Assembly: GCF_000317305.3 (NCBI RefSeq)
Contig: NC_023036.2
Span: 2,542,001-2,606,000, forward strand
Length of the DNA stretch: 64,000 bases
Direction of reading: 5' to 3'
Source of the DNA: Mycolicibacterium neoaurum VKM Ac-1815D
Lineage (GTDB): Bacteria > Actinomycetota > Actinomycetes > Mycobacteriales > Mycobacteriaceae
Below the pieces are notes generated by a model. That model searched no databases. It saw only the letters and a program-made list of their open reading frames with translations, and was not told the origin of the DNA. Shown here piece after piece: positions 15,714 through 23,588 of this stretch (its first letter is position 1; each line of letters opens with the position of its first letter). Position numbers and translations under genes: made by a program.

Positions 15714-16766
15714 ATGAATCTGGCGCAGATCGCCACCGCACCCGCGACGTCGGACCGGCGGATTCGCAGTTTCAGCGAGATCCCCAGCCCGCACGATGTG
15801 CTCACCGAGTTCCCGCTGGGCGCGCGGCGGGCCGAGCGGGTGGCGCGCGACCGCGACGAGATCGCCGACATCCTGGCCGGTCGCGACGACCGCCTGCTGG
15901 TCGTGGTCGGCCCGTGTTCGGTGCATGACCCCGAGGCCGCGCTCGACTACGCCGGCCGGCTGGCCACGGTGGCCGAGGAGCTCAAGGACCGGCTCAAGAT
16001 CGTCATGCGGGTGTACTTCGAGAAGCCCCGCACCACGATCGGCTGGAAGGGCCTGATCAACGATCCGGGCATGGACAACACCTTCGACGTCACGCGGGGG
16101 CTGCGGACCGCGCGCCAGTTGCTGCTCGACGTCATCGACATCGGTCTGCCGGTCGGATGCGAATTCCTCGAGCCCACCAGCCCGCAGTACATCGCCGACG
16201 CCGTCGCCTGGGGCGCCATCGGTGCGCGCACCACCGAATCGCAGGTGCACCGGCAGCTGGCCTCGGGTCTGTCCATGCCGGTCGGCTTCAAGAACGGCAC
16301 CGACGGCAACATCCAGGTCGCCGTCGACGGTGTCAATGCCGCTGCGGCCCAACATGTCTTCTTCGGAATGGATGACATGGGCCGGGGCGCCCTTGTCAAC
16401 ACCGCGGGCAACGAGGACTGCCATGTGATCCTGCGCGGCGGCACCGGCGGACCCAACTACGAGGCATCCGCGATCAATGCGGTGGCCGACAAGCTGGTGG
16501 CCGCCGGCCTGCCCGGCCGGGTCGTCATCGACTGCAGCCACGCCAATTCCGGCAAGGATCACGTCCGCCAGGCCGTCGTGGCTGCCGAGGTGGCGCAGCT
16601 GGTGCGCGACGGACTACCGGTCAGCGGTGTCATGTTGGAGAGCTTCCTGGTGGCGGGCGCCCAGTCACCGGATGCCAAGCCGCTGACCTACGGCCAGTCG
16701 GTCACCGACAAGTGCATGGATTGGGCCACAACGGATCTGGTGTTGCGCGAGCTCGCGCGCCGCTGA
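15714..16766 (+). CDS. Type I 3-deoxy-7-phosphoheptulonate (DAHP) synthase
   Basis: DAHP synthase joins phosphoenolpyruvate and erythrose-4-phosphate, the committed step of the shikimate pathway. This 350-residue protein is of the E. coli AroF/G/H class (type I alpha). Evidence is 'VVVGPCSVHDPEAALDYA' (metal-binding Cys), 'VMRVYFEKPRTTIGWKGLIN', 'VGFKNGTDGNIQVAVDGV', 'DCSHANSGKDH' and 'SFLVAGAQ'. M. tuberculosis relies on a type II enzyme (AroG, Rv2178c), so this is probably an additional isozyme. ATG 15714 has AGGAAGG six bases upstream; an in-frame GTG at 15690 is less likely. The aromatic leader peptide upstream predicts control by Tyr/Phe/Trp supply. Confidence 0.93.
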   Translation: MNLAQIATAPATSDRRIRSFSEIPSPHDVLTEFPLGARRAERVARDRDEIADILAGRDDRLLVVVGPCSVHDPEAALDYAGRLATVAEELKDRLKIVMRVYFEKPRTTIGWKGLINDPGMDNTFDVTRGLRTARQLLLDVIDIGLPVGCEFLEPTSPQYIADAVAWGAIGARTTESQVHRQLASGLSMPVGFKNGTDGNIQVAVDGVNAAAAQHVFFGMDDMGRGALVNTAGNEDCHVILRGGTGGPNYEASAINAVADKLVAAGLPGRVVIDCSHANSGKDHVRQAVVAAEVAQLVRDGLPVSGVMLESFLVAGAQSPDAKPLTYGQSVTDKCMDWATTDLVLRELARR

Positions 16767-16770
16767 CCCG

Positions 16771-16799
16771 GCTAGCCCTGCTCGTCGAGCAGGGCTAGC
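16771..16799. terminator. Bidirectional hairpin between DAHP synthase and DUF1697 genes
   Basis: A perfect 13-bp inverted repeat (GCTAGCCCTGCTC, loop GTC, GAGCAGGGCTAGC) lies four bases after the DAHP-synthase stop and includes the TAG stop of the convergent DUF1697 gene. There is no long T-tract on either side, so termination efficiency is uncertain, but it is placed to serve both genes. Confidence 0.6.
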
Positions 16800-17317
16800 A
16801 GGGTCTGCGTGGTCTTCCAGTTGCGGATCGTTATCTGCTTGTACTCGGTGGTGGTGGTGATCTTGCTCAACCTGCTCTTGGTTCGTTCGGCGCCCAGCCG
16901 CGCGAAATACACCACCCCGGTACCCGGCCAGGCCTGGTCGACCCCGTCGCGCAGCGTGACGATGTCCAGCACGCGCGCCGCGGTCAGGGGTGCCTTCAGG
17001 AAGATGGCGTCGGAATGGAACGTGTCGGGGTCGGCGCCGAAACCCTTGGGCGCCTTGCTGACCACGTTGCGCAGCTGGCGGTGTGAGCGCACGACCACGA
17101 CCAGTGCAACGCCGAATGCCTTCTCCAAGGCGCCTTCGATGGCGCTCTCCAGGTTCGCGGGATCGTCGTCGGTGTCGAACAGCACGTTGCCCGACTGGAT
17201 GTAGGTGCGCACGTTGTCATAACCGTGCTCGTCGAGGGTGGCACGCAGATCCTTCATCGCGATGATGTTCTTGCCGCCGACGTTGATCCCGCGCAGCAGC
17301 GCGACGTAGCGGGCCAT
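16772..17317 (-). CDS. DUF1697 family protein
   Basis: This 181-residue protein belongs to DUF1697, a widespread family of unknown function. It opens with the hallmark 'ARYVALLRGINVGGKNIIAM' and 'DNVRTYIQSGNVLFDT', and continues with 'VVVVRSHRQLRNVVSKAP' and 'SRLSKITTTTEYKQITIRNW'. Two ferredoxin-like repeats are expected for the family. The start ATG at 17317 is well placed, and the stop codon is part of the shared terminator hairpin. No partner gene is obvious. Confidence 0.88.
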   Translation of the reverse strand: MARYVALLRGINVGGKNIIAMKDLRATLDEHGYDNVRTYIQSGNVLFDTDDDPANLESAIEGALEKAFGVALVVVVRSHRQLRNVVSKAPKGFGADPDTFHSDAIFLKAPLTAARVLDIVTLRDGVDQAWPGTGVVYFARLGAERTKSRLSKITTTTEYKQITIRNWKTTQTLLALLDEQG

Positions 17318-17373
17318 CAGCCGAACCCGACGTTGCTGCGGTGCATCGCACCGAAGCTACTAGCATTCCGCCC

Positions 17374-17805
17374 ATGGCAAAGGTCGAACTTTCCCGCGAG
17401 CTGTCGATCGACCCGCAGACCGCATGGGACCACGTGTCCAAGCTCGACGAACTGGGGGACTGGCTGGTCCTGCACGAGGGCTGGCGTAGTGATGTCCCCG
17501 ACGAACTGACCGCCGGTACGACGCTGATCGGGGTGGCCGGTGCGAAGGGCATGCGCAACCGGGTCACCTGGACGGTGCGCACGTTCGATGCTCCGCGGCT
17601 GGTGGAGGTCACCGGCAAGGGGGTCGGCGGGACCAAGTACGGGCTGAAGATGGCGGTGAAGCCGACCGCGTCGGGATGTGCGTTCACCGTCACCATCGAC
17701 CTGGGCGGGCCGCCGCTGTTCGGTCCGATCGGTGCGGTCGCCGCGCGCACCGTCAAGGGCGATATCGAGCGGTCGGTCGACAACTTCGAGTCGCTGTACG
17801 CCTGA
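17374..17805 (+). CDS. SRPBCC family protein
   Basis: This 143-residue helix-grip protein begins 'AKVELSRELSIDPQTAWDHV', as in many mycobacterial SRPBCC proteins that bind lipophilic ligands. It continues with 'GTTLIGVAGAKGMRNRVTW', 'APRLVEVTGKGVGGTKYGL' and ends with the long helix 'TVKGDIERSVDNFESLYA'. No catalytic residues are recognised. ATG 17374 is chosen over an in-frame TTG/GTG further upstream because the fold starts there. The next gene, an exported esterase, follows after 19 bases on the same strand. Confidence 0.85.
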   Translation: MAKVELSRELSIDPQTAWDHVSKLDELGDWLVLHEGWRSDVPDELTAGTTLIGVAGAKGMRNRVTWTVRTFDAPRLVEVTGKGVGGTKYGLKMAVKPTASGCAFTVTIDLGGPPLFGPIGAVAARTVKGDIERSVDNFESLYA

Positions 17806-17824
17806 AGCATCTAAGCTCGCCCAC

Positions 17825-18721
17825 GTGTGGGGGAGACGCGCCGCGGCGTTGCTGGTGGTGTTGGCCTGTGTGCTGACACCGGTACCGGTGGCCGCCGCCG
17901 AAGCGCCGGTGGCGCATATCGACTTCGGTGGGCTGAGCCGCACCTATCAGGTGCATGTGCCGCCGGGGACGCCGAAGGGGCTGGTGCTCAGCCTGCACGC
18001 CGGCGGGCAGACCGGCGCGCAGCAGGCCGCGCTGACCGACTTCGATCCGGTGGCCGATCAGCACGGTTACGTCGTGGTCTATCCCGACGGGATCGACTTC
18101 AGCTGGGCCGACGGGCGCGGCGCCTCGGTGCCCGACCGCACCGGGGTCGACGATGTCGGATTCCTGGTGACGCTGGTGCAGCGTCTTTCGGCCGACTTCG
18201 GGATACCGCCGGGTCGGGTGTTCGTCACCGGGTTGTCGGCGGGTGGGTTCATGGCGAACCGGTTGGCCTGTGAGCGCGCCGACGTGTTCGCCGCCATCGC
18301 GACCGTCGGTGCGTCCCTCGGGACCAATGTCGGGTGCCATCCGTCGCGCCCGGTGTCGGTGCTGACGATCCACGGCACGTTGGACCCGATCGTGCCCATC
18401 GGCGGTGGACCGATGATGGGCCGCGGTGGGGCGAGCACCGTCTTGGCGGCCACCGCGCTGGTCGACAGTTGGCGACACCTCGACGCCTGTGATGCGGATC
18501 CGTTGATCGAACCGCAGCCCGGCGTCGATGCCCAGTTCGTCGAGCGGGTCAGTTATCGCTGCGCCGAGGGGTCGGCGGTGGTCTACATGCGGGTCGACGG
18601 CGGCGGGCACACGTGGCCAGGGGCCCCGGAGATCCTGCCGGCCAACCAGGTGGGCCCGGCGATCCGGTCGTTCAGCGCCTCCGAGGCCGCCGCGGTCTTC
18701 TTCGACGAACACGGGCGCTGA
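17825..18721 (+). CDS. Secreted esterase of the LpqC/polyhydroxybutyrate-depolymerase type
   Basis: This exported alpha/beta hydrolase of 298 residues has an N-terminal signal peptide (GTG start, WGRRAAALLVVLACVLTPVP, cleavage near 'VAAAEA'). The mature part has 'GLVLSLHAGGQTGAQQ', the nucleophile elbow 'VFVTGLSAGGFMANRLAC' (G-x-S-x-G), the acid in 'IHGTLDPIVPIGGG' and the His in 'DGGGHTWPGAPEI'. This is the pattern of LpqC-type esterases and PHB depolymerases. No lipobox Cys is present, so it is likely fully secreted. The substrate is unknown. A 12-bp inverted repeat follows 10 bases after the stop. Confidence 0.88.
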   Translation: MWGRRAAALLVVLACVLTPVPVAAAEAPVAHIDFGGLSRTYQVHVPPGTPKGLVLSLHAGGQTGAQQAALTDFDPVADQHGYVVVYPDGIDFSWADGRGASVPDRTGVDDVGFLVTLVQRLSADFGIPPGRVFVTGLSAGGFMANRLACERADVFAAIATVGASLGTNVGCHPSRPVSVLTIHGTLDPIVPIGGGPMMGRGGASTVLAATALVDSWRHLDACDADPLIEPQPGVDAQFVERVSYRCAEGSAVVYMRVDGGGHTWPGAPEILPANQVGPAIRSFSASEAAAVFFDEHGR

Positions 18722-18731
18722 CTTCCGTCGA

Positions 18732-18763
18732 CCCACGGTTCGAACATATGATCGAACCGTGGG
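18732..18763 (+). promoter_or_regulatory. 32-bp inverted repeat over a predicted leaderless promoter
   Basis: CCCACGGTTCGA (18732-18743) and TCGAACCGTGGG (18752-18763) form a perfect 12-bp dyad with an 8-base centre. The -10-like TATGAT (18747-18752) sits in the centre, and the GTG start of the next gene (18759) is inside the right arm. This is either an operator for that gene or, less likely because no T-tract follows, a terminator of the esterase gene. Confidence 0.6.
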
Positions 18764-19064
18764 TGAGATGCAGTCCATCGGGTACGGCGGGCAGCCCACG
18801 CGTGAGGTGTTCCGCCGGGTCGATCCGCCGCGGACCGTGCTGGTGGATCTGGCCGCGCTGTTCCCGCGTCAACCGCACTGCCGGTGGGGCCGCCAGCACC
18901 CGCTGGGGTTGCAGATGCACAAGGTCGTCGAGGCGCAGCTGACCTGCTGGGGGTTGTGCGAGCAAGGCGCGTGGTGGGGGCTGGTCACCTATCCGGTGCG
19001 CTTCGGGGCCAGCGAACGGCCGGTGACGCATTGGGTTCCGGCCTGGATGCTGACCCTGGGCTGA
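18759..19064 (+). CDS. Conserved hypothetical protein, about 100 residues
   Basis: I do not recognise this 101-residue protein. It is soluble, rich in Trp and Cys in its middle ('CRWGRQHPLGLQMHKVVEAQ', 'LTCWGLCEQGAWWGLVTYPV') and ends 'THWVPAWMLTLG'. There is no signal peptide or membrane span. The GTG at 18759 fits a leaderless start six bases after TATGAT; an ATG three codons later (18768) is the alternative. Codon use is like its neighbours. Two CxxxC/CxxxxC spacings could bind a metal, but that is speculation. Confidence 0.7.
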   Translation: MGEMQSIGYGGQPTREVFRRVDPPRTVLVDLAALFPRQPHCRWGRQHPLGLQMHKVVEAQLTCWGLCEQGAWWGLVTYPVRFGASERPVTHWVPAWMLTLG

Positions 19065-19103
19065 TCGTGCGGCGTTGACGGTGGCGGGTGAGATGCTGCT
19101 GGC

Positions 19104-19922
19104 GTGGCAGACAAGGTGGTCGACGACGTCGTGAAGGACCGGGCGGTGCAGTACAACATCGCCCTGACGGTCCTTGCGGTGCTGACCGCGGTGGTGGCGC
19201 TGCTGACCAATCTGACCGGCGGGGGCTGGGAGCTCGGGCTGCGGATCACGACCGTCGTGCTGGCCACCGCCACGGCCATCACCGGGTTGTTCAAGTTCCG
19301 CAACGAGCGTGCCTACAAGGCGCAGCAGGAGGGCCAGAAGGCCGACCTGGAGCAGGCGTTGCGCGCCGAGTCGCGGCGGACCTCGCTGCTGATCAACGGC
19401 GCGATGTTGGGCACCGCCGACAAACTGCGCCGGTTCGCGGCCATGGATCAGACCGCCCGGGACCGCGAGATCAGCGGGTTCCGGTCGTCCATCGTCAGCA
19501 AGGTGTGCGACCTGATGCAAAGCGATGCGCCGCGTGCGGCGTACTTCCGGGTGCAGCATCGCCCCGGCGGTTCCCGGGTGATGACGTGTGGTTCCTATGT
19601 CGACTCGATCAACCGCGAGGATTCGTTCACCAGTGAGTTCGTCGAGGGGACCGGTGGTGATCAGGGCGTGTGGACGCTGATCGACCATGGCGACGTCGAG
19701 AGCAGCAATGACACCGACGCGCGCATCCCGGAGACCTGGGATGTCAGCAGGGGCCGTGTCTACAAATCGTTCGTGTCGGTGGCGGTGCGTGCCGACGTGG
19801 CCTTTGGGATGCTGACGGCCAACACGTTGGAGAAGGACGGATTCACCGCCTCCGATATCGCCTCGATCAAGATTCTGGCGCACCTGTTGGCCGCGGCCGA
19901 GGCGACGGGGCAGCCGCGATGA
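19104..19922 (+). CDS. Membrane-anchored protein with a GAF-like C-terminal domain
   Basis: This 272-residue protein has two adjacent membrane spans at about residues 17-37 ('YNIALTVLAVLTAVVALLTN') and 45-64 ('LGLRITTVVLATATAITGLF'). A charged coiled-coil-like stretch follows ('NERAYKAQQEGQKADLEQAL'). The C-terminal half has GAF-domain character: 'GVWTLIDHGDVE', 'VYKSFVSVAVRADVAFGMLT', 'DIASIKILAHLLAAA'. It could be a membrane sensor without an output domain. The GTG at 19104 (VADKVVDD) is the start. No kinase or cyclase is adjacent. Function unknown. Confidence 0.72.
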   Translation: MADKVVDDVVKDRAVQYNIALTVLAVLTAVVALLTNLTGGGWELGLRITTVVLATATAITGLFKFRNERAYKAQQEGQKADLEQALRAESRRTSLLINGAMLGTADKLRRFAAMDQTARDREISGFRSSIVSKVCDLMQSDAPRAAYFRVQHRPGGSRVMTCGSYVDSINREDSFTSEFVEGTGGDQGVWTLIDHGDVESSNDTDARIPETWDVSRGRVYKSFVSVAVRADVAFGMLTANTLEKDGFTASDIASIKILAHLLAAAEATGQPR

Positions 19923-19974
19923 CGCGGGGGACGAGTCCGCTCGCGTTGTCGGCTGTCGCCGCTAGGCTGACGGT

Positions 19975-20163
19975 ATGTCGAGGAAGGGAGTGCAGACCAT
20001 GGCTCGTGCCGTGCAGTTCCACGACGATGACATGAAACGCGCCTGGGAAGAGGCGATCGTGGCCGAGCGGGAGGCCGAGTTGCATCCCGAGCGCACCGCC
20101 GAGCGTCGGCGCCGGCTGATCCGCTGGGTACAGGCGCGCGATCTCGCGGCGTCGGTCGCGTAG
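19975..20163 (+). CDS. Small charged hypothetical protein
   Basis: This 62-residue protein (54 from the second ATG at 19999) is highly charged and probably helical: 'VQFHDDDMKRAWEEAIVAER' then 'EAELHPERTAERRRRLIRWV'. ATG 19975 has TAGGCT six bases upstream (leaderless), while ATG 19999 has an upstream AGGAAGGG. Both are plausible. It is immediately followed by a membrane protein gene on the same strand (20 bp gap). No family is recognised. Confidence 0.55.
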   Translation: MSRKGVQTMARAVQFHDDDMKRAWEEAIVAEREAELHPERTAERRRRLIRWVQARDLAASVA

Positions 20164-20183
20164 CGGTTCGGGCGCAATCGGGC

Positions 20184-20909
20184 ATGCCCGAGCCCCCGGG
20201 TGGTGACGATCCCACCGGCTATATGGCCGATGCCGGGTCGCCCACCGAGCTGGCCGGCGTCGCCGATGCCGACACGCAGTCGGCGTACGCCTGGGGTCTG
20301 GACGAGGAACCCGAGCCGCAGGCACCACGCACGCTGAGCCCGGCGGTGATTACCGCGGGTGCCGTGGCGGCGGCCGTAGTCGTGATCGCCGCGGCGTCCG
20401 CCGTCGCGGTATGGGCATTGCGCGATGAGCCGGTGAGCGCGCCGGCGCCTCGGCCGGATCTGCTCAACGGCGTGTATCACGTTGAATACCAACCGGACCG
20501 GGCCACGACATCGGGCACCGACCGTCCGGTGAGCTGGGGTGTGCAGGGTGCGCCGACCCAGGATTGGTTGACGTTGACCACCACATGCACCGAGGGCACC
20601 TGTATCGCCGGCGGGGAGGTGCTTGGCCCCGACCGGCAGCGGAGGGCCGGAGCGCGGGCGCTGTCGTTCCAGCTGATCGACGGGACGTGGCGCGATATCG
20701 CCCCGGCCCGGGTGAAGTCCACCTGTCGTTACGCCGATGGGTCGATCGCCGGTGAGTCGTGGACGACGGTGACCCTGGGGTTCACGCCGCGCCCCGACGG
20801 CACGTTCACCGGTGCACTGACCACGGTGGTGGACACCAATGAGTGTGGCGATCAGGGGAACACCGTGGTGACACCGTTGACGGCGGCCCGGGTGGGGGAT
20901 GCGGTGTGA
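20184..20909 (+). CDS. Membrane-anchored exported protein, mycobacterial type
   Basis: This 241-residue protein has a Pro/Asp-rich cytoplasmic N-terminus of about 50 residues, one membrane span ('VITAGAVAAAVVVIAAASAV', about residues 55-78), and an extracytoplasmic beta-rich domain. The outer domain carries four conserved-looking cysteines ('TTTCTEGTCIAGGE', 'VKSTCRYADG', 'DTNECGDQGNT') that could form two disulfides. The layout resembles mycobacterial conserved membrane proteins seen beside or as substrates of Ser/Thr kinases, but no kinase is nearby. ATG 20184 starts the frame. Right of this gene, core synteny ends. Confidence 0.72.
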   Translation: MPEPPGGDDPTGYMADAGSPTELAGVADADTQSAYAWGLDEEPEPQAPRTLSPAVITAGAVAAAVVVIAAASAVAVWALRDEPVSAPAPRPDLLNGVYHVEYQPDRATTSGTDRPVSWGVQGAPTQDWLTLTTTCTEGTCIAGGEVLGPDRQRRAGARALSFQLIDGTWRDIAPARVKSTCRYADGSIAGESWTTVTLGFTPRPDGTFTGALTTVVDTNECGDQGNTVVTPLTAARVGDAV

Positions 20910-20948
20910 GCCGTGGACAGAGTTCTGGTTGCGATCAGGCGTTCGGCG

Positions 20949-20979
20949 TGGATCTAAGGGGATTCGAACCCCTCACCCC
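20949..20979 (-). other. tRNA 3'-end-like fragment in a 417-bp gene-free stretch
   Basis: On the minus strand the sequence reads as a T-arm (AGGGG, loop TTCGAAT, CCCCT at 20973-20957) followed by an acceptor-like TAGATCCA. This closely resembles the 3' end of a tRNA-Ala, but no anticodon arm or 5' half is found next to it. It may be a displaced att-type remnant marking the left edge of the variable strip. The remainder of 20910-21326 shows no convincing gene; the long minus-strand frame over it is an artefact of the T-arm. Confidence 0.5.
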
Positions 20980-21326
20980 GCGTGTGCCTTGTCGGGGCGG
21001 AGTCGGCCGATTCCTTTATGTGGGCGTCAGATCCGCACATCAAAGACTGCGTCGATTTCGCTGAACTGATTTGAGAGCCGACCTGGCTGGCAGTCATTGT
21101 TGCTGTAGCCCAGGTACTGGCGGGCAGGGTCGTGATGCGATGTATTGCGGGGACGGTGGAATGGCGCCAGAATGGGCTCGGCGCTACGTACGAGCATTCG
21201 GTCTTCGAAGTGAATTCAGCGGAGAGCCTCAGCGATAAAGCCTTTACCGTCCAACGCAAAGGGTGACGCCATAAAGGCTCTTCAGGAAGACTTACGCCGC
21301 GATGATCTATAAATCCCTGAATGCTC

Positions 21327-21734
21327 TTACGGACAACTTTCGACATCGATGCGTACTACGCCAAAGTCGACACTGGTTTCAGCTGTAAACGATTCGCCTG
21401 GTGCTGGAGTTGACGTGCAGACCTGCCAGTTTCTATCGACTATTTGAGCTCGCGCATCACCAGTCAGGTCCGTGGAACTGCTGAAGAACACCTCGTTATT
21501 GGTGATGCGTTGAATCTCATTCTGTGCGTGCTGAAGATTGGTGCCAATCAGATTGGGCATTGTCCACGTCGCGCTGACGACCTCAGGCGCCGGACCGCTC
21601 GTTGCTTGAGGCGCAGCTACGGTGACGGTGTTGGTGACCGTAGAGGTGCTGGTTTTGGCAGCTTCCGGTGTGGCACCGCAGGCGGCTGTGAGCACTGCCA
21701 CTGATGCGATTGCGATGTAGGTCGGGTTCCGCAT
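21327..21734 (-). CDS. PASTA-like lipoprotein
   Basis: This is an exported lipoprotein of about 135 residues. 'YIAIASVAVLTAACGAT' is a signal peptide with lipobox L-T-A-A-C, followed by a Thr/Ser/Val-rich linker. The C-terminal domain starts 'WTMPNLIGTNLQHAQNEIQR', the usual opening of a PASTA repeat (M-P-N-L-x-G), and ends with a Cys pair that may form a disulfide. PASTA domains bind muropeptides or serve as extracellular modules. The start ATG is at 21734; the long upstream frame is not coding. The base composition is less GC-rich than the core genes, consistent with an accessory region. Confidence 0.75.
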   Translation of the reverse strand: MRNPTYIAIASVAVLTAACGATPEAAKTSTSTVTNTVTVAAPQATSGPAPEVVSATWTMPNLIGTNLQHAQNEIQRITNNEVFFSSSTDLTGDARAQIVDRNWQVCTSTPAPGESFTAETSVDFGVVRIDVESCP

Positions 21735-22038
21735 ACGGCGGATGGTAGAAGTCCATTCACTCAGTAGTGTTCGTTTTGGCCAACTATCCGTCGATCGACT
21801 GACGGGGCGGTGCGCGCAATGATTCATTCGTGTGCCGACGGCCGCTGCGGCTTCATCGCGACCTTGCCTTGGATCAAATGTTTCTGCATTCCAGCCCGAA
21901 GGTCGACACTGACGGGGTGCTGGCTGGATAAGTCGAATATCGACCGCAACGAAGATTCCTATGCTTACCATTCAGCGGGGCACCAGTATTCTGTTTGAGC
22001 GAAGTTTGCGCAGTCTGCAGTAAGGGGGGAGAGATCGT
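21735..22038. other. Gene-free stretch
   Basis: This 304-bp gap separates the divergent lipoprotein and Excalibur genes. I see no supported reading frame, RNA or strong hairpin, only a GGGGGAGAG ribosome-binding sequence just before 22039. It should hold the two divergent promoters. Confidence 0.5.
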
Positions 22039-22236
22039 ATGGTTCGTGCAGGCGTCACTGGCGTCGTACTAGTGGGCATCGGCGCAGCAGGTCCGGTACC
22101 GCTGGCGAATGCGACGCCGTTTAAGAACTGCACGCAGGCACGTCAAGCTGGATACGAGGATATTCCTTCTTCGTCGGACTATTACGGCTCATGGCTTGAT
22201 GGCGACGGTGACGGTATTGCGTGCGAAAGCACCTAG
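22039..22236 (+). CDS. Secreted Excalibur calcium-binding protein
   Basis: This 65-residue protein has a short signal peptide (to about residue 26, 'AGPVPLANA') and one Excalibur domain: 'FKNCTQARQAGYEDIPSSSD' followed by 'WLDGDGDGIACES', in which the D-x-D-x-D-G calcium loop and the two Cys residues are intact. Such domains are common at cell-surface protein ends in Gram-positive bacteria. The ribosome site GGGGGAGAG precedes ATG 22039. The DUF732 gene follows two bases after its stop, forming a two-gene secreted unit. Confidence 0.85.
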   Translation: MVRAGVTGVVLVGIGAAGPVPLANATPFKNCTQARQAGYEDIPSSSDYYGSWLDGDGDGIACEST

Positions 22237-22237
22237 C

Positions 22238-22525
22238 ATGAGAAAGATCGGAATGCTCATGTCATGCGTAGCTTTAACCCTTATCGTGGCTCCATCAGCA
22301 CACGCGGACTCCGAGGACTTCGTCGACTACATCGCTAGCCGCGGTGAAGCGACCAAAGGTATGGAGTACGAAATAATCGATCTGGGCCAAGCGATCTGCG
22401 GCATGTTTCAAGCGGGCGGAACGGTCGACGACGTGTGGGACACGCTGACCCAGCGCAACAACGCCGCTTGGATTGTGGGCTCGATCAACTATCTGTGTCC
22501 GGATTACCTGTATCTGCTGGACTGA
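22238..22525 (+). CDS. Secreted DUF732 protein
   Basis: This is an exported small protein (95 residues) of the mycobacterial DUF732 family. The signal peptide is 'KIGMLMSCVALTLIVAPSAH' with cleavage near 'AHADS'. The mature helix-rich part has 'FVDYIASRGEATKGMEYEII', 'GQAICGMFQAGGTVDDVWDT' and a final 'INYLCPDYLYLLD'; the two Cys residues are characteristic. The function of the family is unknown. It starts at ATG 22238, two bases after the Excalibur gene. Confidence 0.88.
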   Translation: MRKIGMLMSCVALTLIVAPSAHADSEDFVDYIASRGEATKGMEYEIIDLGQAICGMFQAGGTVDDVWDTLTQRNNAAWIVGSINYLCPDYLYLLD

Positions 22526-22807
22526 TTACGAGGGGCGCACCCGCAGGCCGTGCTCATCGATCGGACTGTGTAATTGCGGCACCACAGTGGCCAGTGAACT
22601 TGCAAGTGTGAACGCGTGAGCGAATTCCGGCATGTTGGCCCTGAGATCGGTCTTACAACGCGCCGAACCTTTGAGGTGCAAGGTCAGGGCTCCATGTGCG
22701 TAGGCAAGCACCGAAGTTGGATAAACCCAAGTTCGTTTGCGGAACCCTGACCCGCACTCAACGAGAACTATCCGATTGGATGCGTCCTCGCAGTTGAATA
22801 TACCCAA
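22526..22807 (-). CDS. Possible hypothetical protein (weak)
   Basis: This 93-codon minus-strand frame begins MGIFNCEDASNRIVLVE and ends exactly at the 3' end of the convergent DUF732 gene. It contains three Cys residues and a modest hydrophobic stretch but no family signature, signal peptide or clear ribosome site. It is listed because it fills a convergent slot of plausible size; it could equally be a chance frame. Confidence 0.3.
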   Translation of the reverse strand: MGIFNCEDASNRIVLVECGSGFRKRTWVYPTSVLAYAHGALTLHLKGSARCKTDLRANMPEFAHAFTLASSLATVVPQLHSPIDEHGLRVRPS

Positions 22808-23186
22808 TCGTGGCCAATATCACACGTTGAGGGCATGGCGTCGATAGTTTGCCGGTCCACCTGTCAGGTGTGCATCTCAGAGACGACACAACTCTGGCGA
22901 TGTTGAAGTTCTTCTTCTACACCCGAGGCTGCCCCCGGAGGCTGACGATGATGAGTGCAGTGAGACTCATCGTTGCAGTAGCTCGCTTGACCCGCACGAC
23001 GGCTCGCGCAAGCTGTACCCTCCGCTGGCCATGAGCCGCATCAGCCTGGCCGGCTTGCGAGAACCGCCGAGGCTGCAAACCTCATCAGCCACACCAGCAA
23101 CGTTTACACCATCGTCAATTTGATTCCTTCTAAACCTGGTGGAGGTTGACCGGCCGCGATATATTCCAAGCTAGGGAGGGGGAAAT
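22808..23186. other. Gene-free stretch
   Basis: About 380 bp of mixed composition show no supported gene. A frame at 22849-23034 lacks any protein-like character. The final 20 bases contain GGGAGGGGG, the ribosome site of the CDGP gene. Confidence 0.5.
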
Positions 23187-23579
23187 ATGAAGAAACGGTT
23201 GACTTTCGTCATCGCATTGACGGCCGGTGTGTGCGCCATATCGACACCGGCAGCAAACGCTGACGTTCAGGCTGGATGCGTGAATGATCGGTGGGGATTC
23301 CTCGGCAGCCAAACGCGCAGTATCTGCGACGGCCCGCTGCAGCCTGACGGCAGTTGGGTGCGGTTCCGCATGGTGTGGATTCCGGCGCATCAGGTGCCAG
23401 TCAGCACGTCCTGCGGCGCATACAGCTGTAGCACTAGCGGCGGCTACTTCCAGGACGTTCAAATATTCGAGAAGGTCAAGTATCCGGTTACGCCGAACAC
23501 AGTGGTGCCGGGTGAACCTGCCTGGTTACCGCCGACCTACACCGACGCCGGTGGATTCACCCCGATCAATTTCAATTAA
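23187..23579 (+). CDS. Secreted CDGP-domain protein
   Basis: This is an exported 130-residue protein with the signal peptide 'KKRLTFVIALTAGVCAI' and cleavage near 'ANADV'. The mature part has 'GFLGSQTRSICDGPLQPDGS', the motif that gives CDGP-domain proteins of mycobacteria their name, then 'TSCGAYSCSTSGGYF' and a Pro-rich C-terminus. Five Cys residues suggest disulfides in the cell envelope or medium. Function unknown. The ribosome site GGGAGGGGG lies five bases upstream of ATG 23187. Confidence 0.82.
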   Translation: MKKRLTFVIALTAGVCAISTPAANADVQAGCVNDRWGFLGSQTRSICDGPLQPDGSWVRFRMVWIPAHQVPVSTSCGAYSCSTSGGYFQDVQIFEKVKYPVTPNTVVPGEPAWLPPTYTDAGGFTPINFN

Positions 23580-23588
23580 CGTGGCTCG

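Noticed and set aside
20954..21346. 130-codon minus-strand frame ending in RGEGFESP
   Set aside because: Its end is a translation of a tRNA T-arm-like sequence; no ribosome site or family match, and composition is not protein-like.
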